This document shows positions 18,866-29,527 of a stretch of DNA of 64,000 nucleotides, piece by piece. The stretch comes from Shewanella sediminis HAW-EB3. Its GTDB lineage: Bacteria; Pseudomonadota; Gammaproteobacteria; Enterobacterales; Shewanellaceae. Within the stretch, counting starts at the first letter, position 1. The number at the start of each line of letters is the position of its first letter. The notes below the pieces were generated by a model. The model worked only from the letters and a program-made list of their open reading frames with translations, ran no database searches and was not told the DNA's origin. The DNA lies in assembly GCF_000018025.1 (NCBI RefSeq), contig NC_009831.1, positions 1,178,001 through 1,242,000 on the forward strand, given 5' to 3'. A program made the position numbers and the translations under genes.

Positions 18866-21781
18866 TTAACCTTCCAGCTTAGCCAGTTCCGCTTTCTGCT
18901 CGGTTAACTTCTCAATATCGCGCTGGTACTCGGCTTGCTTAGCACGCTCTTTCTCAATCACGGCAGCAGGTGCTTTTGCCACGAAGCCTTGGTTAGAGAG
19001 CTTACCTTCGATACGCTTAAACTCACCGGCCGCTTTCTCGAGTAGCTTGTCGATACGAGCGACCTCTTTAGCCACATCGATTAGGCCTGCCATAGGGATA
19101 AGCAGCTCCATATCACCAATCAACTGAGTGGTAGACATTGGGGCTGTTTCACCGTCGGCAAGAACTGTCATAGACTCAAGCTTAGCCAACGTCTTGAAGA
19201 AGGTCTGGTTCGCCTCGAGGCGTGCCTTGTCCTGCTCGCTCACGCCGCGAAGAAGGGCGTTAAGTGGCTTAGATGGTGCAATGTTCAGCTCGGCGCGAAT
19301 GTTACGTACCGCAGTGATCACCTGCTTAACCCACTCAAGATCTTCCATCGCTGCGTCATCAACCTTGTCCGCTTGATATTGCGGGAACTCAGCCAACATA
19401 AGAGTATCACCTTCGACGCCAGCGAGTGGCTGTACACGCTTCCAGATAGTCTCTGTCAGGTAAGGCATCATCGGGTGCATCAGACGCTGCATCTTCTCGA
19501 GTACTGTCACAAGCGTATGACGTGTACCGCGAAGCTGAGCCTCTGTGCCACTTTGCATCACTGGCTTAGTCAGCTCCAGGTACCAGTCACAGAACTGGTT
19601 CCAGGTAAACTCATAGATGGTATTAGCCGCTAGGTCGAAGCGGTAGTTCTCCATATGCTCGTCGTAGGCTTTAACGGTTTCATTGAACAGACCGATGATC
19701 CAGCGATCTGCAAGAGATAGCTCCATTTCACCCGGCTTGCCGTCAACTAAGATTTGACCGCAATCTAGTGCTTCGCCAATTGCATCGTCAGCGGCATCTT
19801 CAACTTGAACTTCGGTATTCATCAACACGTAGCGTGATGCGTTCCAGATCTTGTTACAGAAGCTGCGGTAACCATCGAGACGCTTCATATCCCAGTTGAT
19901 ATCACGGCCGGTTGATGCCATAGACGCTAGGGTGAAGCGTAGCGCATCGGTACCGTGGGCTTCGATGCCTTCACTAAATTCTTTACGTGTGCTCTTCTCT
20001 ATTTTTGCTGCAAGCTTAGGCTGCATCATGTTGCCGGTGCGCTTAGTGACCAGTGACTCAAGATCGATACCGTCAATCATGTCCAGTGGGTCGAGTACGT
20101 TACCCTTAGACTTAGACATCTTGTTACCGGCTTCATCACGGATAAGACCCGTAACATAAACCGTCTTGAATGGTACCTGTGGCTTGCCGTTTTCATCTTT
20201 GATGAAGTGCATGGTCATCATGATCATGCGGGCAACCCAGAAGAAGATGATGTCAAAACCTGTCACCAACACATCGGTTGGGTGGAAGGCTTTAAGCTCT
20301 TCGGTGTTCTTTGGCCAGCCCAGTGTAGAGAAGGTCCACAACGCAGAGCTGAACCAGGTATCGAGCACATCGTTGTCCTGGCGAAGTACCACTGAATCGT
20401 CAAGCTTATGCTTAGCGCGAACCTCGCTTTCATCACGTCCAACATAGACTTTACCCGCTTCGTCATACCAAGCCGGGATACGATGTCCCCACCAAAGCTG
20501 ACGTGAGATACACCAGTCGTTAATATCACGCATCCAAGAGTTGTACATGTTCTCATACTGCTGTGGCACAAACTTGATGTCACCATTATCAACGGCTTCC
20601 ATCGCTGTTTTAGCCATAGGTGCAACCGAGACATACCATTGGTCGGTAAGCAGTGGCTCGATAACCACGCCAGAGCGATCGCCATAAGGGACTTTCAGTC
20701 CGTGTGGGTCGATCTTACCCAGCAAGCCAAGCGTCTCGAATTCGGCAACAATGACTTTACGAGCCTCGAAGCGGTCGAGACCGGCATAGCGCTCAGGCAG
20801 GCTGTTATCTAATTCATTGTTAGCCGTGCCATCTGTGTTAACCACTTCTGCAGATGAACGAATCGCCGCATCGAAGGTTAAGATATTATACATTGGCAAT
20901 TCATGGCGCTTACCGACTTCATAATCGTTAAAGTCGTGGGCCGGGGTGATCTTCACACAGCCGGTACCGAACTCCATGTCGACATAATCGTCGGCAACAA
21001 TTGGGATAAGACGGTTAACGACTGGCAGCAGGATGAACTTGCCGATCAGTGACGCATAACGCTCATCATCGGGATGAACCGCAACGGCGCTGTCACCCAA
21101 CATGGTTTCAGGACGCGTGGTCGCCACTTCTAAGTAGTCTTTACCGTCGGCAGTTAACGCGCCGTCGGCAAGTGGGTAGCGAAAATGCCACATGCTACCT
21201 TGCTTCTCTTTGTTCTCAACTTCGAGATCTGAGATAGCGGTGTGCAGGGCAGGGTCCCAGTTAACCAGGCGCTTGCCACGATAGATAAGGTCATCTTCGT
21301 ACAAGCGTACAAATACTTCCTGTACCGCTTCAGACATACCTTCGTCCATGGTGAAACGTTCACGATCCCAATCAACCGATGCGCCAAGGCGACGTAGTTG
21401 CTTAGTGATAGTGCCGCCGGACTCGTTCTTCCAATCCCAGATACGGTCGATGAACTTCTCACGGCCTAAATCGTGACGATTCAACCCCTCTTCGGCGGCG
21501 ACTTTACGCTCAACCAACATTTGAGTCGCGATACCCGCATGGTCGGTACCGACCTGCCAAAGGGTGTTTTTGCCCTTCATACGCTGATAACGAGTCAAGG
21601 TATCCATAATGGTATCTTGGAAGGCATGGCCCATATGCAGACTTCCCGTCACATTTGGTGGCGGGATCATGATGCAATAGTTGCCCTGCGACTCATCGCC
21701 ATGTGGCTTGAAGTAACCTTTCTCTTCCCAGCTTTGGTAGAGAGACTGTTCAATAGACTGCGGATTGTATGTTTTTTCCAT
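18866..21781 (-). CDS. valS: Valyl-tRNA synthetase
   Basis: This class I aminoacyl-tRNA synthetase charges tRNA-Val. The 971-residue length is slightly above E. coli ValS (951). The HIGH-type motif reads HMGH at residues 49-52 after PPNVTGSL, and KMSKS starts at residue 554. The C-terminal coiled-coil arm ([22 protein letters not shown] and onward) that grips the tRNA is present. The gene follows holC by 15 bp on the same strand, the same order as in E. coli (pepA-holC-valS), but pepA is displaced here by about 7 kb. Confidence 0.98.
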   Translation of the reverse strand: MEKTYNPQSIEQSLYQSWEEKGYFKPHGDESQGNYCIMIPPPNVTGSLHMGHAFQDTIMDTLTRYQRMKGKNTLWQVGTDHAGIATQMLVERKVAAEEGLNRHDLGREKFIDRIWDWKNESGGTITKQLRRLGASVDWDRERFTMDEGMSEAVQEVFVRLYEDDLIYRGKRLVNWDPALHTAISDLEVENKEKQGSMWHFRYPLADGALTADGKDYLEVATTRPETMLGDSAVAVHPDDERYASLIGKFILLPVVNRLIPIVADDYVDMEFGTGCVKITPAHDFNDYEVGKRHELPMYNILTFDAAIRSSAEVVNTDGTANNELDNSLPERYAGLDRFEARKVIVAEFETLGLLGKIDPHGLKVPYGDRSGVVIEPLLTDQWYVSVAPMAKTAMEAVDNGDIKFVPQQYENMYNSWMRDINDWCISRQLWWGHRIPAWYDEAGKVYVGRDESEVRAKHKLDDSVVLRQDNDVLDTWFSSALWTFSTLGWPKNTEELKAFHPTDVLVTGFDIIFFWVARMIMMTMHFIKDENGKPQVPFKTVYVTGLIRDEAGNKMSKSKGNVLDPLDMIDGIDLESLVTKRTGNMMQPKLAAKIEKSTRKEFSEGIEAHGTDALRFTLASMASTGRDINWDMKRLDGYRSFCNKIWNASRYVLMNTEVQVEDAADDAIGEALDCGQILVDGKPGEMELSLADRWIIGLFNETVKAYDEHMENYRFDLAANTIYEFTWNQFCDWYLELTKPVMQSGTEAQLRGTRHTLVTVLEKMQRLMHPMMPYLTETIWKRVQPLAGVEGDTLMLAEFPQYQADKVDDAAMEDLEWVKQVITAVRNIRAELNIAPSKPLNALLRGVSEQDKARLEANQTFFKTLAKLESMTVLADGETAPMSTTQLIGDMELLIPMAGLIDVAKEVARIDKLLEKAAGEFKRIEGKLSNQGFVAKAPAAVIEKERAKQAEYQRDIEKLTEQKAELAKLEG

Positions 21782-21796
21782 GGGAGCGTATGCTTC

Positions 21797-22267
21797 TCAA
21801 ACTAAATTAAGTGGTTGTTTTGCTAAATCCTGGGTGTTCAATGTAACTCCCAGGCTCCGATACTGCCGATATCGATCGCGGGCGATCGCTTTATGGCTGG
21901 TATCGTTGGCAACGAAATCGATAATCTGACCAAAGTTTACCGCAAATGAGGGGACTTGGTCTGCAAGATTAATCAGAAGATGACGATTTTTATTGGGACC
22001 CAGCTTATCGAAGCCGATTTCAACCGGAGCACCGGTGGTGGGTCCTTCCCCTTTCAAATTATGGGGAACGAAAGAGCGCGGTTCAAACTGCCATAAAAGT
22101 TCATCGATGGCATAGGCCTGCTCTCTATCCTGGCAGTGAAGATAAACCAGTTGCTGCTGCATAAATGCCTGCTGAGCCAGTTCACAAGCCAGATGATACA
22201 TCTGCTCTAATGCCGTTCCCGAGCTTCGAGGCTCAGTTGGCATAAGATAAAATAGGGTCTGTGTCAT
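21797..22267 (-). CDS. holC: DNA polymerase III chi subunit
   Basis: HolC links the clamp loader to single-strand binding protein during replication. The 156-residue product begins MTQTLFYLM and contains CELAQQAFMQQQLVYLHCQD and a FVPHNLKGEGP segment typical of HolC. It lies directly upstream of valS, a conserved gene order, and is probably co-transcribed with it. Because the usual upstream partner pepA is far away here, holC must use a promoter within or just upstream of the 344-bp gap before it. The ribosome site is weak. Confidence 0.93.
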   Translation of the reverse strand: MTQTLFYLMPTEPRSSGTALEQMYHLACELAQQAFMQQQLVYLHCQDREQAYAIDELLWQFEPRSFVPHNLKGEGPTTGAPVEIGFDKLGPNKNRHLLINLADQVPSFAVNFGQIIDFVANDTSHKAIARDRYRQYRSLGVTLNTQDLAKQPLNLV

Positions 22268-22611
22268 AGTTAGGCTTATTCAGCGGACGAAAGAGGAGAT
22301 TTTACACTAGATGCGGCTAGTGATCAGCCACTTTTTCTGTTCTCCGACTTCCATTTTTGTCATCAAGGTTTATTGTGGCGTTTAGCTTTGATTTTAACTT
22401 TTTTTGCTCAACACTACTCTAGACAGAAATAGTGTAACTCTAAAATTAACGGTTCACTGTTATGTAGATATGGATTGAGATTATAGAACTATGTAAATAG
22501 CGGTAGGCCTACGAGAAACTTCGCAAAGGCAACGCACTCACAAACAGGTAATGAGCGTAAAAGAGTGTAGGATTTGCCTTTTACCTCAACACTCTTTATC
22601 GATAGCCGTTA
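22268..22611. other. Left edge of the holC-pepA insertion; intergenic
   Basis: This 344-bp stretch has no gene. It must contain the holC promoter. It also holds the hairpin at 22560-22597, a likely terminator of the leftward solute-binding-protein gene. Confidence 0.4.
22560..22597 (-). terminator. Probable terminator of solute-binding-protein gene
   Basis: AAAGAGTGT and ACACTCTTT form a perfect 9-bp stem around a 20-base loop. On the reverse strand it ends in four Ts, 15 bp past the stop codon. Confidence 0.6.
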
Positions 22612-23850
22612 CTAGAATACTTGTTTTCTTACCTTATCCAATTTTTCCAGTATTTCCTCAGTACTCATCGGTTGATTTAAGAATTGAATCATCGCTTCCA
22701 TACCCGGAGCAGACATATCTGAAGGCGTATCCCTATCATAAAAATGGGTAATTCCAGCTGCCTCTTCAAGAATTTTGTATCCCGCCTGTATGAGTTGGTT
22801 CTTCCCTTTTTCAGCTGCTTGATTGGGAGAAATCATTCCCATTTGATTATTCATCGCGCATTGAATATCGGCCCTCCCCATAAAGGCCAGAAATTGTTTA
22901 GCTGTTTTCTTATTTCTTGCATTATGCGGAATGATAAGAATATCCATAGGAGCTTCCTCATAGTATGGAAGGTCTGACTTGATCTGAGGAAAGCGAAAAA
23001 AACCAATGTCGTCTCTTATACTTTTAGGAAGCTGAGGTACAAGGAAGTTGCCCATCAGTAACATTCCGGCTTTACCCCGATAAATATATGGTAGGGTACT
23101 TCGCCAATCGAGCTTGTTGTGAGGCTCCAGGAAAAATTGATGGTCCAGCAATTCTTTCCAATATCGAAATACCTCTTTTATGCGAGGGTCGGTATAAGAT
23201 ACTTTGCCTTTCATTAAGCTTTGGTGGAAGGCTAAACCATTGATGCGGAGGTTCAAATAATCAAACCAACCTGCGGCAGCCCAAGGGTCCTTAGTACCTA
23301 ACGCAATAGGAGCGATATTATTCGCTTTCAGGCTTTCTCCTACTTGAATAAACTCTTTCCAATTCTGAGGAGGCCGGAGATTATGCTGTCTAAAAATCGA
23401 CTTCCGATAATAGAATCCCCATTGATAATAAGATATCGGGAGACCATAGGTTTTATCATGAGTGGTAACTGCGGTTTTGAAAGTTTTAGAAAATTCTTCA
23501 TCCCAATTTTGTTTTTTCCATATGTCGTCAATCGGCTCTACCCATTCTTTTGACACAAACTCATCGAGTTTGGCTCCCGCAAACCAAAACAAGACATCGC
23601 TGTGGAATTTTTTGGAATGAAGCCATCCTTCAATTGCTGCTTTATAAGCTTCTTGTCCTATCTCTTTACGCGTAACCTCAATTTCTGGATGTTCCTTCTC
23701 AAACTCTTTAATCTTATTAAAAAAAGTGCTTCTCTGGTCGGCACTAGAAACCATTAGCGTAATCTTTAATGATTCTTTTGCAGCCCCTATTGTTGGAAGT
23801 AAACAAAATATACATCCGATCGATAGCAGAATTTTTGTGAGTTTGTACAA
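22612..23850 (-). CDS. Extracellular solute-binding protein family 1 (orphan)
   Basis: This 412-residue exported protein has a clear Sec signal peptide (KLTKILLSIGCIFCLLPTIGAAK, cleavage near AA-K). The bilobal binding-protein pattern includes TLMVSSADQRSTFF, YGLPISYYQWGFYYRKSIF and GKAGMLLMGNFLV. It resembles sugar-binding components of ABC importers. No permease or ATPase gene is next to it, so it either serves a distant importer or acts as a sensor partner. Base composition is AT-richer than the neighbours (two sampled lines were about 40 percent GC, against about 55 percent in a valS line). It lies in the segment that splits holC from pepA. Confidence 0.87.
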   Translation of the reverse strand: MYKLTKILLSIGCIFCLLPTIGAAKESLKITLMVSSADQRSTFFNKIKEFEKEHPEIEVTRKEIGQEAYKAAIEGWLHSKKFHSDVLFWFAGAKLDEFVSKEWVEPIDDIWKKQNWDEEFSKTFKTAVTTHDKTYGLPISYYQWGFYYRKSIFRQHNLRPPQNWKEFIQVGESLKANNIAPIALGTKDPWAAAGWFDYLNLRINGLAFHQSLMKGKVSYTDPRIKEVFRYWKELLDHQFFLEPHNKLDWRSTLPYIYRGKAGMLLMGNFLVPQLPKSIRDDIGFFRFPQIKSDLPYYEEAPMDILIIPHNARNKKTAKQFLAFMGRADIQCAMNNQMGMISPNQAAEKGKNQLIQAGYKILEEAAGITHFYDRDTPSDMSAPGMEAMIQFLNQPMSTEEILEKLDKVRKQVF

Positions 23851-24461
23851 AATAATCCTTCAAAAAACTTAATAAGTTAGTCTGTTGAACAGCTTAGCTT
23901 ACTCACTGACAACCAATTCAGTTGCTTAGTGCAACATATTTGCAACGATTTTAACCGCGAGCCCGTAAAATTTCTGTGAAGCAACGACCATTGTGGTTAT
24001 AGATACCGAGAGTTTAGGTAATCGAAGAGATAAATTACTCGGTGTAAGTGAGAGAGAGGGCTTCGATTTCAGGGCGAAGTTTCACATAGTGAAACTCACT
24101 GAGCGAGAGGTCGGGGGAATATTGCAAAGCCATAAGCTTATGAACGAGAAGAATGGAGGCTGAACTGGTATTTGTATATGGAGATACTTTACCGAGCAGG
24201 CATCTAAACACGGACGTTGTTTAAAATCGCATAGCGCTGAAGGATGACTCTTTTGAAATCAATAGCCAGCATACCGAGAGATGACTTACACATAAGCCCT
24301 GTGCAAGCGATAGAGTAATGAAGGCAAGGCTTTCAAACACATCAGTAAATAGCAATAACCTGCATAGAAAATGTAATTCAGCTTTATTCGAAGCTAACTC
24401 ACATTGAGGGCAAATCTATACTGCCTATGCACAGGGTAAACAGGGTAGCAGGGGAGTCCTA
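23851..24461. other. Gene-free region in the holC-pepA insertion
   Basis: About 610 bp with no convincing gene on either strand. A 17-bp palindrome GTTTCAC-ATA-GTGAAAC sits at 24079-24095. The sequence may contain gene remnants that I cannot identify. Confidence 0.4.
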
Positions 24462-24719
24462 TCACTTTGTCTTTTTTTGGGTATCCCTTGCACCAAGGAG
24501 TCGGCCAAAAAAGTGAGATAAACCTATGGTTTTCCTGACGTGTTCTGCCCAGTAAGCGCCGATAAGAAAGCCAACTGCTGCCCATAATGGTACGTATTGA
24601 GAGTACACCTCTCCCGATTGCAGGCTAATCATGACCCCGATAAAAGCGCCGATGAGCGTTGGTGAACATGCAATGGATAACCACAATAATGATTGAACGA
24701 AAAAAGCGACGAATCTCAT
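24462..24719 (-). CDS. Small two-helix membrane protein, unknown function
   Basis: The 85-residue product has two hydrophobic segments (about residues 5-32 and 43-60), a basic loop WAEHVRKTIG and a Lys-rich tail. I do not recognise a family. The start at ATG 24719 is preceded on the reverse strand by an AAGGATAA-type ribosome site. It is isolated by about 600 bp on one side and 400 bp on the other. Confidence 0.6.
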   Translation of the reverse strand: MRFVAFFVQSLLWLSIACSPTLIGAFIGVMISLQSGEVYSQYVPLWAAVGFLIGAYWAEHVRKTIGLSHFFGRLLGARDTQKKTK

Positions 24720-24955
24720 CTATTATCCTTAATTCAGAGTTTGTTGACATATTATGTCTTATCTTGGGGCAAGTTTATATCAATATAATTTCATTAGTCC
24801 TCTTTAAGTGTGAGACAAGCCGCTGGTAAGCCAGCTAGCTTACTGGTAAATTAGTCATTGGTTGAACTGTCAGCCGAAATAGTAACCAAACAATATTTTG
24901 ATTAAATCTAAACCAACAGCAAGCCAAGGAGTATTTGATGATTGTCGTTTCCCTT

Positions 24956-25051
24956 TACCGGGCAAACACTGCAAGTTAACTTTGCTTAAGTTACCACTCT
25001 TAATTTGACAAGAAGGGTTTCCACTTAAGTTAAACCTGCACCTGCCCGGTA
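24956..25051. repeat. Imperfect inverted repeat upstream of the second RsgA gene
   Basis: The arms TACCGGGCA...AGTTAACTT (24956-24982) and AAGTTAAAC...TGCCCGGTA (25027-25051) are reverse complements with a few mismatches, around 44 bases. The element ends about 85 bp before the start codon and could be a leader structure or a small mobile repeat. The rest of 24720-25136 shows no gene. Confidence 0.5.
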
Positions 25052-25136
25052 GTGAAGTTCACTTTTACCGGGGTCTTATAAGTATTATCAAGAATCCCAG
25101 AATCAAAATATTCAGGCGCTTTGCGCTGGGGTCAAT

Positions 25137-26327
25137 ATGACAAAATCAAATCGTTTCGCCTCTATCCGCTCCACTAAAAAAACCATTACTACACAGCAAG
25201 CTAATCCTAATTCGGTCGTCGAGCACTCTGTTGGTAGAGAAACTGTTGGTAGAGAAATCGCTGACAGTGATCCTACTGTCGAGCATGTAAGCGACTTAAG
25301 CCTGTCACGGCTGGGTTGGCGTGCGACATTTCAGCGTCAGTTAGCGAGTCTGGAATTTCAAGGTGGAAGAGCGGCGCGAGTCTCTGCCCATCATCGTGGC
25401 CAGTACGGCTTGTTGACTGAGCAGGGTGAAACCAACTTAGCCATCAAAAGCGATCTCCCGCCTATGACTGTGGGAGACTGGTTACTGCTCGATGAGCAAG
25501 AGCGCTTTTTACACCTTTTTGAACGTGATTCGCTCTTTAGTCGTAAGGCGGCGGGGAGTCGGTCTGAAAGGCAACTGATCGCATCGAATCTGGACTGGGT
25601 ATTTATCGTCTCATCGCTCAATCACGACTTTAATATCAACCGTATCGAGCGATATCTGGCGCTGGTCAATGACGCTAAAGTCACACCTGTAGTCGTGCTG
25701 ACCAAGCGAGATCTCTGCGATGATATTAGTGCTTATACCGAGCGGCTCAGGGCGCTGGACAGCAACTTACTCATCGAAACCGTTAATGGTCTCGATAGTG
25801 ACAGCGTGCAGGCGCTCGAGAGTTACTGCAGCAATGGTAAAACGGTGGCGCTGATAGGCTCATCCGGTGTCGGTAAGTCGACTCTGGTTAACAGTTTACT
25901 GGGTCAGAGTGAGCAGAGCACTTCAGGCGTTCGGACTGATGACAGTAAGGGGCGACACACAACCACGGGACGCTCCCTGCATCTGATGCCAAGTGGTGGT
26001 CTATTGCTAGATACGCCGGGGATGCGCGAGCTACAGTTGGCAGATTGCGAAGATGGAGTGAATGACACCTTCTCTGAGCTGGTTAGCTTAGCCGAGCGGT
26101 GCCGCTTTGGTGATTGCCAGCATCAAGAGGAGCCGGGCTGTGCGGTTCAAGCGGCTATCTTATCGGGCTGCTTGAGTGAGCGCCGCCTCGTGAGTTATCA
26201 AAAACTGCTGCGCGAACAGGCCCTCAATGGTGCCAGTATCGCCGAGAAGCGTGCCCAGGGACGTAGTCAGAGTAAGCTATACAAACGCATACAAGATAGC
26301 TCGAGAGCCAATAAACGCGGCGAGTGA
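25137..26327 (+). CDS. RsgA-like circularly permuted GTPase
   Basis: This is a ribosome-assembly type GTPase of the RsgA (YjeQ) family, 396 residues against about 350 for E. coli RsgA. The motif order is permuted as in the family: TKRD (G4), then G241-SSGVGKST (G1), TDDSKGRHTT (G2), DTPG (G3). The zinc site C-x-F-x-D-C-x-H-x-x-EPGC follows. An N-terminal extension of about 55 residues and the non-standard setting suggest a second RsgA-like copy, since the classical gene usually sits with orn or psd. That is inference, because the rest of the genome is not visible. The start is ATG 25137; the upstream ribosome site is poor. Confidence 0.87.
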   Translation: MTKSNRFASIRSTKKTITTQQANPNSVVEHSVGRETVGREIADSDPTVEHVSDLSLSRLGWRATFQRQLASLEFQGGRAARVSAHHRGQYGLLTEQGETNLAIKSDLPPMTVGDWLLLDEQERFLHLFERDSLFSRKAAGSRSERQLIASNLDWVFIVSSLNHDFNINRIERYLALVNDAKVTPVVVLTKRDLCDDISAYTERLRALDSNLLIETVNGLDSDSVQALESYCSNGKTVALIGSSGVGKSTLVNSLLGQSEQSTSGVRTDDSKGRHTTTGRSLHLMPSGGLLLDTPGMRELQLADCEDGVNDTFSELVSLAERCRFGDCQHQEEPGCAVQAAILSGCLSERRLVSYQKLLREQALNGASIAEKRAQGRSQSKLYKRIQDSSRANKRGE

Positions 26328-26824
26328 TCAGGGGAGTTAACAAGACTAGGTAATGCTTACAGCGTTCTTCATTCAAGTTGTCGCGGGACTGGGGAAGTTG
26401 GTGTTTCCGGGTTTATAGCATGAGGCATGGATGCTCGAATGAGTGATGACAAGGATGTCAATTAACGGCCTAATGGTTGAAGGTTACCGCCACATTTATA
26501 CTCGTTTATTGGGACATATCGTTTCTCTTTGTTTGGTTTTTTTGTAGTATCTATAGTTCATGCTCTCAGTCCCTCTTTATCTCAGTTCTCTTTATTCCTC
26601 CGTTCTCTGACGTACTTATCTCTTTGGAATTATTTCCATAAGTGGACAGAGTTTGCACATGTTTTCCCTGTTGCTGAGTGCTTCAAAAGTCTGGTCCAAT
26701 TGCTTTGCTCGATACGAAATTCGCTTGTATCTTAACATGTAATAAAAATGAATTTTTCTTATCTAACCTGTAATTGTTAGGTAAAAACTTTGATTGCTTG
26801 TTCGAAATATAGGCTGAGAAAACT
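26328..26824. other. Intergenic region before Cache chemoreceptor
   Basis: About 500 bp. The only open frame (68 codons, 26529-26735) has no recognisable features and a biased hydrophobic composition typical of AT-rich noncoding DNA. The last 100 bp probably hold the receptor promoter. Confidence 0.4.
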
Positions 26825-28705
26825 ATGCTACTGAAACATAAAATAACGGGGCTGTTCACTTCGTTATCATTTTTTATGGTACTTCTTGTATCGATTGTTG
26901 CTTATCAAAATTTTGCAGAGTTCAGCCAGGCTAGTTACCAGGCAAAGGTTGAAACGCAATCTAAGTTGGTGGCTCAGGCATTAGATGAAAAGTTAATGCG
27001 CTTTTTCGATGTGATCGATTCCGCCGCATTCTTTTTCGACGACAATGGTGAGCTCGATCTTGAACGAGCAAATATCACCGTTGAGCAGATTGCCAGAACG
27101 GTAAAAGGGGAGGCCGGTATCTATTTGGGCTTGAAAGATGGCACCCTGATTAGTGATGGCAAGGTTGTGGCTAATTTCAATGCGATCACGGCTAAGCGTG
27201 AGTGGTTCTTGAAAATCTTTGAAGGTGAGCATTACGTAGTTTCAAGGTCTTTTGTGGATGTCACTAAGAACGTCGAAGTGTTTGGCCTTTCAGTGCCTAT
27301 TATGCACCAAGGGCGAACTTCCGGAGTCGTGTTGATCAACATCCCGGTTAAGTTATTCAGTGATTTCGCCGCCTCTCTTACCAGTAACAACCAGATGTTC
27401 GTCTACCGCAGCGATGGCTATATTTTATCGAGTGAGGATAAAGATAATATTGGTAAGAACATATTTGAAATACGCCCACAATACAGGGTGATATCAGAAT
27501 CAAACAAGTCGATGACATACACAGCTCAAGGTTTGGGCGATTACTTCGTTACAAGTAATAAGTTGAAGGTTCGTAATTGGACTGTGGCTAGCTATGAAGC
27601 GGTTAATGTTATTGAAGCTGCCAGCATGAATAATCTATATGACGCGCTAATCTTGATTTTCATCTCTCTGGCTGCACTCATGATCGTTATTTACCAGATG
27701 GTTATTCGTCTTATCTACAAGCCTATTGGCGGTGAACCACTGGAGATTTCAAACATTGTTAAGCAAGTGGCAGAGGGTGATTTGAGTATGGATTTAACCT
27801 CTTCCGGGTTGAAGGAAGGTATTTATGGCAATGTGATCTCCATGGCACAGAATCTTAGGGTCATTGTCACCAATATCAATGAAACGACAGGTGAACTAAA
27901 TCGCTCCTCTGTCTCCCTATCATCGTCAGCAGAGACTATGAGTGATGGATCAAAGGCACAAACAGTGCAGCTCGAGCAGACTTCGGCGGCGATGAACGAA
28001 ATGACCTCCACAGTCGATGAAGTGGCACGAAGTGCACTGCAAGCGGCAGAGTCGGCCCAGGGCACTAACGAGCATTCCGAGGTTGGAATGAAGGTGGTAG
28101 AGGATATGAATGCCAATATCCGTTCACTGGTCAACGAGATGAACGATGTCACCCATGTCATCGAAAATGTTGAGGCCGAAACTGTCAATATTGGTAGTAT
28201 TCTCGATGTGATTAAAGGCATTGCCGACCAGACTAATCTTTTGGCGTTAAATGCTGCAATTGAAGCGGCACGAGCCGGTGAGCAAGGTCGAGGTTTTGCG
28301 GTTGTGGCAGATGAAGTTCGAAGTCTTGCAAGCCGTACGCAAGAGAGCGCCAATGAGATATCTGTGATGATTGAAAAGCTGCAAACAGAGGCTAAGAAAG
28401 CGGTAGAGCGGATGGGGAGTAATGCCAAGCTTGCTCGACTGACTTCGAAAAAGACGGAGGAAGCAAACCTATCCCTGACACAAATAACGACTTCTGTTTC
28501 TGTCATTCTAAATATGAATGACCAGATCGCCACGGCATCAGAGCAGCAGACTCAGGTGGCAGCGGAGATTAACCAGAGTGTTCTGGAGATCAATGATTCG
28601 GCAAAAGAAACCAATAAGCACGCCGATAGCACTACGGAACTCGCACAACAGCTGGGCGGAATGGCGAATACCCTAAATGGTATTGTGAGCCAATTTAAGC
28701 TTTGA
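26825..28705 (+). CDS. Methyl-accepting chemotaxis protein with Cache sensor
   Basis: This is a 626-residue chemoreceptor. It has a transmembrane helix at about residues 8-28 and a periplasmic double-Cache-like sensor to about residue 270 ([15 protein letters not shown] and [22 protein letters not shown]). A second helix ([19 protein letters not shown]), HAMP and a signalling domain around [20 protein letters not shown] follow. It differs from the other three receptors of the window in sensor type. It is a single gene with a hairpin terminator after it. Cache sensors commonly bind amino acids or organic acids; the ligand here is unknown. Confidence 0.94.
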   Translation: MLLKHKITGLFTSLSFFMVLLVSIVAYQNFAEFSQASYQAKVETQSKLVAQALDEKLMRFFDVIDSAAFFFDDNGELDLERANITVEQIARTVKGEAGIYLGLKDGTLISDGKVVANFNAITAKREWFLKIFEGEHYVVSRSFVDVTKNVEVFGLSVPIMHQGRTSGVVLINIPVKLFSDFAASLTSNNQMFVYRSDGYILSSEDKDNIGKNIFEIRPQYRVISESNKSMTYTAQGLGDYFVTSNKLKVRNWTVASYEAVNVIEAASMNNLYDALILIFISLAALMIVIYQMVIRLIYKPIGGEPLEISNIVKQVAEGDLSMDLTSSGLKEGIYGNVISMAQNLRVIVTNINETTGELNRSSVSLSSSAETMSDGSKAQTVQLEQTSAAMNEMTSTVDEVARSALQAAESAQGTNEHSEVGMKVVEDMNANIRSLVNEMNDVTHVIENVEAETVNIGSILDVIKGIADQTNLLALNAAIEAARAGEQGRGFAVVADEVRSLASRTQESANEISVMIEKLQTEAKKAVERMGSNAKLARLTSKKTEEANLSLTQITTSVSVILNMNDQIATASEQQTQVAAEINQSVLEINDSAKETNKHADSTTELAQQLGGMANTLNGIVSQFKL

Positions 28706-28745
28706 AGGTAGCCTTAAATATCCGTTAATGTTACGCATAGATGTG

Positions 28746-28774
28746 GCCGTGATCCTTGGTGACCACGGCTTTTT
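28746..28774 (+). terminator. Terminator after Cache chemoreceptor
   Basis: GCCGTG and CACGGC form a stem around 12 bases, followed by five Ts, 40 bp after the stop. Confidence 0.75.
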
Positions 28775-28826
28775 ACTACATGCTATGACATGAGGCAAAT
28801 AGTCTGGTTTCATCTAGAATTTAATT

Positions 28827-29279
28827 ATGAAGAGGATTCCGACTAAAATTTGTGTGCTTTATGATGGTGCCTGTCCCCGCTGTATCAAGGACCGGGATAA
28901 CTATCTGCGCCTGGCAGGAGGCCGGGCAGAAGGCGTGAGCTGGTTCGATATCACCGGCAAGGATGAGCAACTAAAGAGTTGGGGGATCGATCCACACAAG
29001 GCGTTAACTGAGTTACATGTGATTGTTGGCTCAGATGAGAGCTTGGAAAAGTCGAATAAGAGTAGGGAAATAGCGTCCGCTGAGGTTGGCTCTGGTTTAG
29101 GCTTACCGGGCGAGCCAAGAGTATTATCCGAGCTGGATGCGTATATCCTGTTAATGCAAAAGGTACCAGTGTTGAAACCCTTAGCCTGGTTGATGGGGCT
29201 GAGTCTCGTGCGTCCCGTGCTGTCTGCTTGGTACCACAAGTCCGTGTACAAACGGCTCAAGCGTGAAGGACGCTTATAA
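28827..29279 (+). CDS. DCC-family (DUF393) thiol-redox-like protein
   Basis: The 150-residue protein has the family signature near its N-terminus, LYDGACPRCIKDRD, with a CXXC pair in a DGxCxxC context. A conserved later block RVLSELDAYILLMQ and KPLAWLMG is also present. DUF393 proteins are thioredoxin-like in their CXXC, but their substrates are not established. It stands alone at the right end of the inserted segment, convergent with pepA across a bidirectional terminator. Confidence 0.85.
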   Translation: MKRIPTKICVLYDGACPRCIKDRDNYLRLAGGRAEGVSWFDITGKDEQLKSWGIDPHKALTELHVIVGSDESLEKSNKSREIASAEVGSGLGLPGEPRVLSELDAYILLMQKVPVLKPLAWLMGLSLVRPVLSAWYHKSVYKRLKREGRL

Positions 29280-29423
29280 GAGGATATTTGGGTTTGGGGC
29301 GTTCGTGAGGACTATTCCTCCGCCGGTTATTGCTTTGGTATCTGAGTCTCTGACGGCAACTTTTTCGAATTAAGTTATGGACAAGCCCTAGGGCTTGATG
29401 CTTTGTGGGAGAAGTAGGCAAAC

Positions 29424-29457
29424 AAAAAAGGTGAAGCGTTTCCGCTTCACCTTTTTT
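29424..29457. terminator. Bidirectional terminator between DCC protein gene and pepA
   Basis: The stem AAAAAAGGTGAAGCG / CGCTTCACCTTTTTT around TTTC has a T-run on both strands. Confidence 0.94.
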
Positions 29458-29527
29458 AATTGAGTTAAACTGATAGTCTGTTTAGCGCCTGGTTTAACCG
29501 AATATCGGAGCCGGGCTCTGCAACTGT

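Noticed and set aside
20263..20685. 140-codon frame overlapping valS on the same strand
   Set aside because: Out-of-frame shadow of valS with no domain of its own.
26529..26735. 68-codon frame before the Cache receptor
   Set aside because: It lies in AT-rich intergenic DNA and has no convincing start site or family pattern.
27823..28533. 236-codon reverse-strand frame inside the Cache receptor gene
   Set aside because: It is antisense to the highly constrained signalling domain, where biased codons keep the opposite frame open. There is no ribosome site or recognisable protein.
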